From positions 2,241-8,703 of the forward strand of contig DNNS01000050.1 in the NCBI GenBank assembly GCA_003497555.1: a DNA stretch of 6,463 bases. The letters run 5' to 3'. Positions 4,014 to 6,463 of this stretch are shown piece after piece (the first letter of the stretch is position 1; every line of letters starts with the position of its first letter). Source of the DNA: Spirochaetia bacterium (GTDB lineage Bacteria; Spirochaetota; UBA12135). A program made the position numbers and the translations under genes. The notes beneath the pieces are model-generated. The model worked only from the letters and a program-made list of their open reading frames with translations. It ran no database searches and was not told the DNA's origin.

Positions 4014-6437
4014 ATGAAAAAAATATTGCTTGCTTTTATCCTGCATTTCAATTATTTGCTGTTTCCCCAATGGTATTCCAACTGGGGATACCGCAAGATA
4101 ATAACCAATAACCTGGCGCAGGGCGGAGACCTTACTGATTTTCCCCTGCTGGTTATCATCAGTAATGACAGTGATCTGGCAAATTATGCGTCCAATAACG
4201 GATATGATATTTTATTTACACCTGGTGTAAATACCAACAAACTTGCTCATGAAATAGAATATTACAGTAACGGCACGGTAATTGCCTGGGTAAAAATGCC
4301 GTATTTTTCCGCTTCGGTTCAGGCATCCAACACACTTTTTATATATTTTGATAAAAATAAAACCGGTAACCAGCAGAACAGCAACGGAGTATGGGACAGC
4401 GATTATTACATGACCCATCATCTGGCAGAAACCGGCGGTACTCATTATGATTCAACAGTTAACGGGCGTATCGGAACATGGAATTTCATTAGCGGCACCA
4501 GTACCATGAATACCAACGGAAAAATCGGGGGCGCCGATTATTTTGACGGCAGCGGAGATTATGTGAAACTTCCGATCTTGACCAATACCAATATTACAAT
4601 AGAAGCATGGATTTACAAATCATCAAAAGATACAGTGAATGCCGATACCGCCTTTGGATCCTGGAAATGGGCTTCTCCTATTATTTCCAATGACGGCTTT
4701 GATTTTGCCCGTTTTTATCAAACTACGCCGGATAATTGCGCTTTTACCGTTATAACCAGCAACACTGCTACCGAAATTAAAACATCAAGAAGTGCAACTT
4801 TTACTTTTTCCGATTCCACTTTACAATGGATTTATGTTTGCGGAACTTATGACTCGGTTTCCGGCAAGGGTAGGCTCTGGATTAACGGCACCAATATATC
4901 AACCTTTTCCGCCGGGGCCGGGGATGTAATGACCCGATATACCGCAAGTACTTTTATGCGCATCGGTTCAAGTTCGGTAAATAGCGGAGATTTTCATGGT
5001 TTTGTCGATGAAGTCAGATTATCAATCAGTGCCAGAAGCACCAATTATATTTTTAATTCTTATTGCAATCAGGTGAATCCCACGGCATTTTATACAATAG
5101 GAAGTCTTAATGAATACGGAGTACCTTCAGTATCGGTAAGCGCGCTCGCCTCGCCTCCGGCAGTTGCCGGGCAGAGCGCCTCTTTTTCGGTTTCAGCCGA
5201 TACTGCAGGTACCGGAGCAGTAACCAACCTGTTAATAAATTTCGGCGACGGTTCATTGGAAAATCATGCTGTAAACGGTTCGCTCATAAGCGGTACCTAC
5301 AATCATACCTACAATTCCGGCAATACTTTTTTATTATCCGCTGCAGCTTTTTCCGATTCCGGCAAGGTACGCACCAATCAGATTTTCATTACGCCTGCTC
5401 CGTTTTCCATGCCGGCTGCTTCCAATATCCGCTCGTGGTATGTAAATGAAGGTTTTAAAATTACTTTTAGCCAGCCTGCAGCCAATATTAACCGCGCTGT
5501 TATTTACCGCGACAATCTTCAGCTTGCCAGTATTTCTCCGGTTGCGCCTGATATGGAATATACCGACCGTTACCTGCTGTACCATACGGTTTATACTTAC
5601 CAGATAGGAATGGAATACAGCACCGGTATGATTATTTCCACCAATATAAGCAACCTGCCGTTACGACCGGAACTTGCCCAGAAAACCCTCGGCATTAAAG
5701 GCGGAACCGTGGCCAATCTTATTGCCGAGCTTGATATTCCTGCCGGAGCATTATCTGCCGATACAATTATAAGCATGCATATCCAGACCAATCTGCTGTA
5801 TAATTTTCAGCCCGGGTATGTTTCAGCTTATAATCAGGTGCGCATTGAAACTACACCGCCTGTGCAGTTTTCTGAAAGTATCAGGCTTACCATGCGCGTA
5901 CCGTTTTATAATAATAAAATACGCATGATTCCCGATGATGGAAATTACGATCGTATTTTTGCGGGAAATGAGAACCGGCTGTGCCTGGCAGCATACAGTG
6001 ACGCCAGGGCCTGGGTACCGGTATATTCGCGGGTTTCCGATCAAAACATCCTGCCGAATTTTTCTTATAAATTATTAACCATGAATTTATCGTCAGCCGG
6101 GACATTCGGAGTGAGTGTGGTAGTAAATGCCGATGATTATGAAAACAAGGTGGTGGTAAAAAACCGGGTATTTGCCCCGCAATCCGGTATTGACGCCATG
6201 TCCAGGGTTATGATCTTTTTTCCCAATCCAGCCTTTGAAGATGTCAGACTGCAAATCTACCGTATGGACGGCCAAAAAGTATATGAACGTCATGCCGAGG
6301 GTTCGGTCAGTATGGTATCGTGGAACGGCGCTGCAGATAACGGCAGAATGGCTGATTCCGGCCTTTATATTGCCTCCATTACCAGGGGCGGAAAAATCAG
6401 GGATACTTACCGGGTAAAAATATATTTGTTGAAATAA
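4014..6437 (+). CDS. Exported multidomain protein: DUF2341, LamG-like, PKD, ZU5-like, FlgD-like C-terminus
   Basis: The protein is 807 residues from the ATG at 4014 (813 from 3996). Residues 1-19 (MKKILLAFILHFNYLLFPQ) form a signal peptide. Residues about 20-120 are DUF2341, starting WGYRKI and containing LTDFPLLV, YDILFT, EIEYY and WVKMP. Residues about 170-345 are a LamG/concanavalin-like beta-sandwich with DYFDGSGDYVKLP, ITIEAWIY, GRLWINGT and FVDEVRLS. Residues about 371-460 are PKD-like with NFGDGS and the YNHTYNSGN strand. Residues about 466-550 resemble Fn3. Residues 557-594 recall ZU5 (GGTV...DIPAGALS). The last 95 residues match FlgD/T9SS-type C-terminal Ig domains, with FFPNPAFEDVRLQIYRMDGQKVY and WNGAADNGRMADSGLYI. 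Such proteins sit on the cell surface and often bind or degrade polysaccharides, but no catalytic domain is seen. The base composition is markedly less A+T-rich than in the cassettes, suggesting native chromosomal sequence. The C-terminal domain may serve secretion or anchoring (inference). Confidence 0.82.
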   Translation: MKKILLAFILHFNYLLFPQWYSNWGYRKIITNNLAQGGDLTDFPLLVIISNDSDLANYASNNGYDILFTPGVNTNKLAHEIEYYSNGTVIAWVKMPYFSASVQASNTLFIYFDKNKTGNQQNSNGVWDSDYYMTHHLAETGGTHYDSTVNGRIGTWNFISGTSTMNTNGKIGGADYFDGSGDYVKLPILTNTNITIEAWIYKSSKDTVNADTAFGSWKWASPIISNDGFDFARFYQTTPDNCAFTVITSNTATEIKTSRSATFTFSDSTLQWIYVCGTYDSVSGKGRLWINGTNISTFSAGAGDVMTRYTASTFMRIGSSSVNSGDFHGFVDEVRLSISARSTNYIFNSYCNQVNPTAFYTIGSLNEYGVPSVSVSALASPPAVAGQSASFSVSADTAGTGAVTNLLINFGDGSLENHAVNGSLISGTYNHTYNSGNTFLLSAAAFSDSGKVRTNQIFITPAPFSMPAASNIRSWYVNEGFKITFSQPAANINRAVIYRDNLQLASISPVAPDMEYTDRYLLYHTVYTYQIGMEYSTGMIISTNISNLPLRPELAQKTLGIKGGTVANLIAELDIPAGALSADTIISMHIQTNLLYNFQPGYVSAYNQVRIETTPPVQFSESIRLTMRVPFYNNKIRMIPDDGNYDRIFAGNENRLCLAAYSDARAWVPVYSRVSDQNILPNFSYKLLTMNLSSAGTFGVSVVVNADDYENKVVVKNRVFAPQSGIDAMSRVMIFFPNPAFEDVRLQIYRMDGQKVYERHAEGSVSMVSWNGAADNGRMADSGLYIASITRGGKIRDTYRVKIYLLK

Positions 6438-6463
6438 TCTTGTATCCACTCAGATTGTAAAAT

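Noticed and set aside
5334..6449. Several minus-strand open frames and a short plus-strand one (6235-6417)
   Set aside because: All overlap the long surface-protein gene, whose domains run through the region without interruption. Their translations look like reverse-strand noise.

Overview
The window falls into two parts of visibly different composition. Positions 1 to about 3520 are very A+T-rich and read as a string of four promoter-poor gene units, all on the + strand. Each begins just after a copy of a short motif (GTACGTTGT or ACGTTGTGCG at about 51-60, 925-931, 1818-1827 and 2783-2792), spaced about 870-970 bases apart. The motif is the right edge of an imperfect palindrome, and the start of a unit is the inverted copy of sequence at that unit's own end. 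That layout, one gene or gene pair per unit in one orientation, is how integron gene cassettes and their attC sites are organised. I therefore read this part as a stretch of integron (or integron-like) cassette array. No integrase gene or attI site is in the window, so the reading is an inference.

Left to right: an attC-like site (1-59) belonging to a preceding cassette; cassette A with a TumE-type toxin and its TumA-type winged-helix antitoxin, with its own strong promoter and an overlapping palindromic operator; a full-length attC-like hairpin (841-933); cassette B with a membrane-anchored YkuE/YaeI-like metallophosphoesterase; a shrunken attC-like site; cassette C with a protein combining a J-domain-like HPD helix pair, an acidic linker and SDS22-like leucine-rich repeats; another shrunken attC-like site; cassette D with a metallo-beta-lactamase-fold hydrolase. 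The attC expected after cassette D is absent. In its place, from about 3524, the sequence becomes the C-terminal end of a DDE transposase in another frame, so an insertion-sequence remnant appears to have cut the array.

The right part (about 3840-6463) holds a promoter -10 box and one long gene with a more balanced base composition. It encodes an about 807-residue exported multidomain protein: signal peptide, DUF2341, LamG-like fold, PKD-like domain, Fn3-like region, ZU5-like segment and a FlgD/T9SS-type C-terminal Ig-like domain. It looks like resident chromosomal sequence rather than a cassette.

The host cannot be fixed from this window. A sigma-70-like TTGACA-17-TACAAT promoter, Shine-Dalgarno sites, chromosomal-type cassettes and a DUF2341/FlgD-like surface protein are compatible with a spirochaete or another free-living Gram-negative lineage; I give this low confidence. 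The cassette genes do not form a pathway. The toxin-antitoxin pair would be expected to stabilise the array against loss, and the other cassettes carry single accessory functions.
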